The notes beneath the pieces are model-generated. The model saw only the letters and a program-made list of their open reading frames with translations. It had not been told where the DNA came from and searched no databases. From assembly GCF_014647975.1 (NCBI RefSeq), contig NZ_BMQF01000016.1, forward strand, positions 145,342 through 209,341: a DNA stretch of 64,000 bases, in the 5' to 3' direction. The number at the start of each line of letters is the position of its first letter. Position 1 is the stretch's first letter. The stretch comes from Streptomyces fumigatiscleroticus. GTDB lineage: Bacteria; Actinomycetota; Actinomycetes; Streptomycetales; Streptomycetaceae. Below, one piece after another: positions 61,884 to 64,000 of this stretch. The position numbers and the translations under genes were made by a program.

Positions 61884-64000
61884 GTGGATCCGCCGCACGT
61901 CGCCGTACCTTCTCCGACACACTCGCCGGTTACGTCACCTACTTCAGCCCCACCGGACGCCGCTTCGGTCTGCGCACCTCGGACGGCCGGGAGTTCACCG
62001 TCCACCTGCCGCGCAACGTCGCCTCGCGCATCGTGCGCAACCTCGGCGACGCCTACCGCGACACCACCGACTCCACCCTGGACATGCTCGCCGAGGGCCG
62101 CTACGTCTTCGCGTACGGCATCTGCTACGAGTGGGAGAACGGCGAGCGGTTCGAGGCGAAGGAGATCACCTTCCCCGAGGAGCACCGCGGCTCCTACGTC
62201 TTCGAGCACCCGGCCTGGTGGGTCCAGCAGGCCGCCGCCGTCGCCGACTTCTATCTGCGCGGCCACTTCCCCGACGGCAAGTACGACTGGCGCAACTTCC
62301 GCACCCACCTGACGCTGCACGGCACGCACCGGCCGGACTTCGACGGCGCGGACGTGCGCCAGGAGACCGACACCATCTCGCGGCTCGTGTACGGCCTGTC
62401 GACCGCCTACCTGCTGACCGGCGAGGACCGCTTCCTGGACGCGGCCGAGTCGGGCACGGAGTATCTGCGCGAGCACATGCGGGTCGCCGACAACCAGGAC
62501 GGGATCGTCTACTGGTACCACGGCATCGACGTCACCCCGACCGGCCAGCGCAAGGTCTACGCCTCGGAGTTCGGCGACGACTTCGACGCGATCCCGATGT
62601 ACGAGCAGATCTACGCGCTCGCCGGTCCCACCCAGACGTACCGGATCACCGGCGATCCGCGGATCCTTCAGGACATCGACCGCACGGTCGCCCTGTTCGA
62701 GCAGTTCTTCCGGGACCGGGAGCACGGCGGGTTCTTCTCGCACCTCGACCCGATCACGCTCGACCCGCACGCCGACTCGCTCGGTCCCAACCGGTCGCGC
62801 AAGAACTGGAACTCGATCGGCGACCACGCCCCGGCGTACCTGATCAACGCGTATCTGGCCACCGGACGCGAGGACTTCGCGGCGCTCCTCGAAGAGACCG
62901 CGGACACCATCGTCGAGCGCTTCCCCGACGAGCCGAACAGCCCGTTCGTGCAGGAACGATTCCACGCCGACTGGTCGCCCGACCGCACCTGGGGCTGGCA
63001 GCAGGACCGTGCCGTCGTCGGCCACAACCTGAAGATCGCCTGGAACCTGACCCGTATCAGGTCCCTGGTGGACAAGGACGCCTACGGAGCGCTCGCCGAG
63101 CGCATCGGCGAGATCATGCCCGCCGTCGGCAGCGACCAGCTGCGCGGCGGCTGGTACGACGTGGTGGAGCGCAAGGCCGACCCGGACAGCGGTATGCACC
63201 GCATGGTCTGGCACGACCGCAAGGCCTGGTGGCAGCAGGAACAGGCGATCCTCGCCTATCTGATCCTCGCCGGCACCACGAACGACCCGGAGCATCTGCG
63301 CCTGGCCCGGGAGGCGGCCTCGTTCCACAACGCCTTCTTCCTCGACTACGACGACGGCGGCGTGTACTTCAACGTGCAGGCCAACGGCATCCCGTATCTG
63401 CTCGGCACCGAGCGGCTCAAGGGCAGCCACTCCATGGCCGGCTACCACTCCCTGGAGCTGTGCTATCTGGCCGCCGCCTACACCGGCCTGCTGATCAGCA
63501 ACGACACGCTCGCCCTGCACTTCAGGCCGCGCCCGGCCGACCTGCCCGACCGGGTCCTGCGCGTCGCGCCCGATCTGCTGCCCGCCGGTTCGGTGGAGCT
63601 GACCAGGGTGTGGGTCGACGGTCGCCCGTACCACAACTTCGACGCCAAGGAGCTCACCGTCCGGCTGCCCGCGGGCGACGAACCGGTGCGCGTACGCGTC
63701 GAGCTGGAGCCCGCGCAGATGCGCCTGCGGATGCGTACCGAGTTCGACGGCGGCACCGCGCATGTGCGCTGCGCCGGTGTCATCGACACCACGGAGCTGG
63801 AGAAGTTCCGGCGGATCCTGGCCGAGGTGATGGCGACCGAGCCGCAGCGCGTGGAGTTCCACCTGTGCGAGGTCACCGCGATGAGCCGGCCCGCCATCAA
63901 CGAACTCCTCTTCCAGCGCACCAAGGCCGGGCTCGATGCCGACTTCGTCATCGTCGGCTGCGCCCTGCCCGACGTCGCGGACGCCCTGCTCGCCACCGAC
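61880..64000 (+). CDS. N-acylglucosamine 2-epimerase-like protein fused to a STAS domain (partial, 3' end outside window)
   Basis: 707 codons are visible and the frame is still open at the window edge. An N-terminal beta-rich region (about 10-90; GYVTYFSPTGRRFGLRTSD) comes first. An (alpha/alpha)6 barrel of the AGE type follows (about 105-550), with SIGDHAPAYLINAYL, VVGHNLKIAWNL and WWQQEQAILAYLIL, where AGE family active-site His residues lie. The last 100 or so residues read as a STAS domain (HVRCAGVIDTTELEKF, VTAMSRPAINELLF). A STAS domain on an AGE barrel is unusual and suggests regulatory binding. It is coupled to glgX by ATGA. Confidence 0.82.

Overview
The window is GC-rich actinobacterial DNA, almost certainly from a Streptomyces chromosome. 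The codons are G/C-ended, many starts are GTG, and genes often overlap by four bases (ATGA or GTGA). Typical content includes Rv1733c-like, MEDS, SseB and DUF2795 proteins, a PP2C/SpoIIE phosphatase and LacI-controlled glycoside hydrolases. I found one in-frame TTA leucine codon in a recognised gene (the amidase). I saw no rRNA, tRNA, CRISPR array, insertion sequence or prophage.

Layout. 1-2595: a polyamine-type ABC importer on the minus strand. 2793-6869: a secreted amidase, then a dihydroxyacetone kinase operon (dhaK-dhaL-dhaM). 7070-9880: a secreted GH75 chitosanase divergent from a three-FnIII lipoprotein, with a DasR-type palindrome between them, then a small surface protein. 9915-13074: a PadR regulator, a 2,4-dienoyl-CoA reductase with a 20-bp palindromic operator upstream, and a small hypothetical gene. 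13395-20479: a PAS-GAF-PP2C phosphatase, a PrmC-like methyltransferase, a MarR regulator, a sulfite-oxidase-like enzyme with a flavin reductase, an Rv1733c-like membrane protein and a CE7 esterase. 20409-28079: a coupled pair of MEDS sensor proteins (anti-sigma kinase and STAS), an NB-ARC ATPase, a methyltransferase, a short Rho paralogue and a D-Ala-D-Ala carboxypeptidase. 27794-35017: two membrane mannosyltransferases, glutaminase, UppP, two CrcB/FluC subunits, an SMP-30 protein and a small HTH protein.

35230-43369 is a complete galactan utilisation locus equivalent to Bacillus gan: secreted GH53 galactanase, GH42 beta-galactosidase, a divergent ABC importer and a LacI regulator. Two related operator-like sites lie in the shared promoter region. 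43494-48934 holds small regulators and enzymes plus two broken genes: a frameshifted XRE/MmyB regulator and a GNAT pseudogene. 48969-55975 is a second beta-galactoside locus (MFS transporter, two GH35 enzymes, LacI). A perfect 22-bp palindrome overlaps its promoter, and a seven-copy 25-bp tandem repeat separates the second GH35 gene from the regulator gene.

56104-64000 is the least familiar part. A glutamate decarboxylase is followed by a four-gene unit: a sugar-nucleotidyltransferase with a left-handed beta-helix, an NmrA-like protein, a GlgX debranching enzyme, and a large N-acylglucosamine 2-epimerase-like protein fused to a STAS domain and cut by the window edge. I do not recognise a described pathway for this set. 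It is the best candidate for an undescribed system here.
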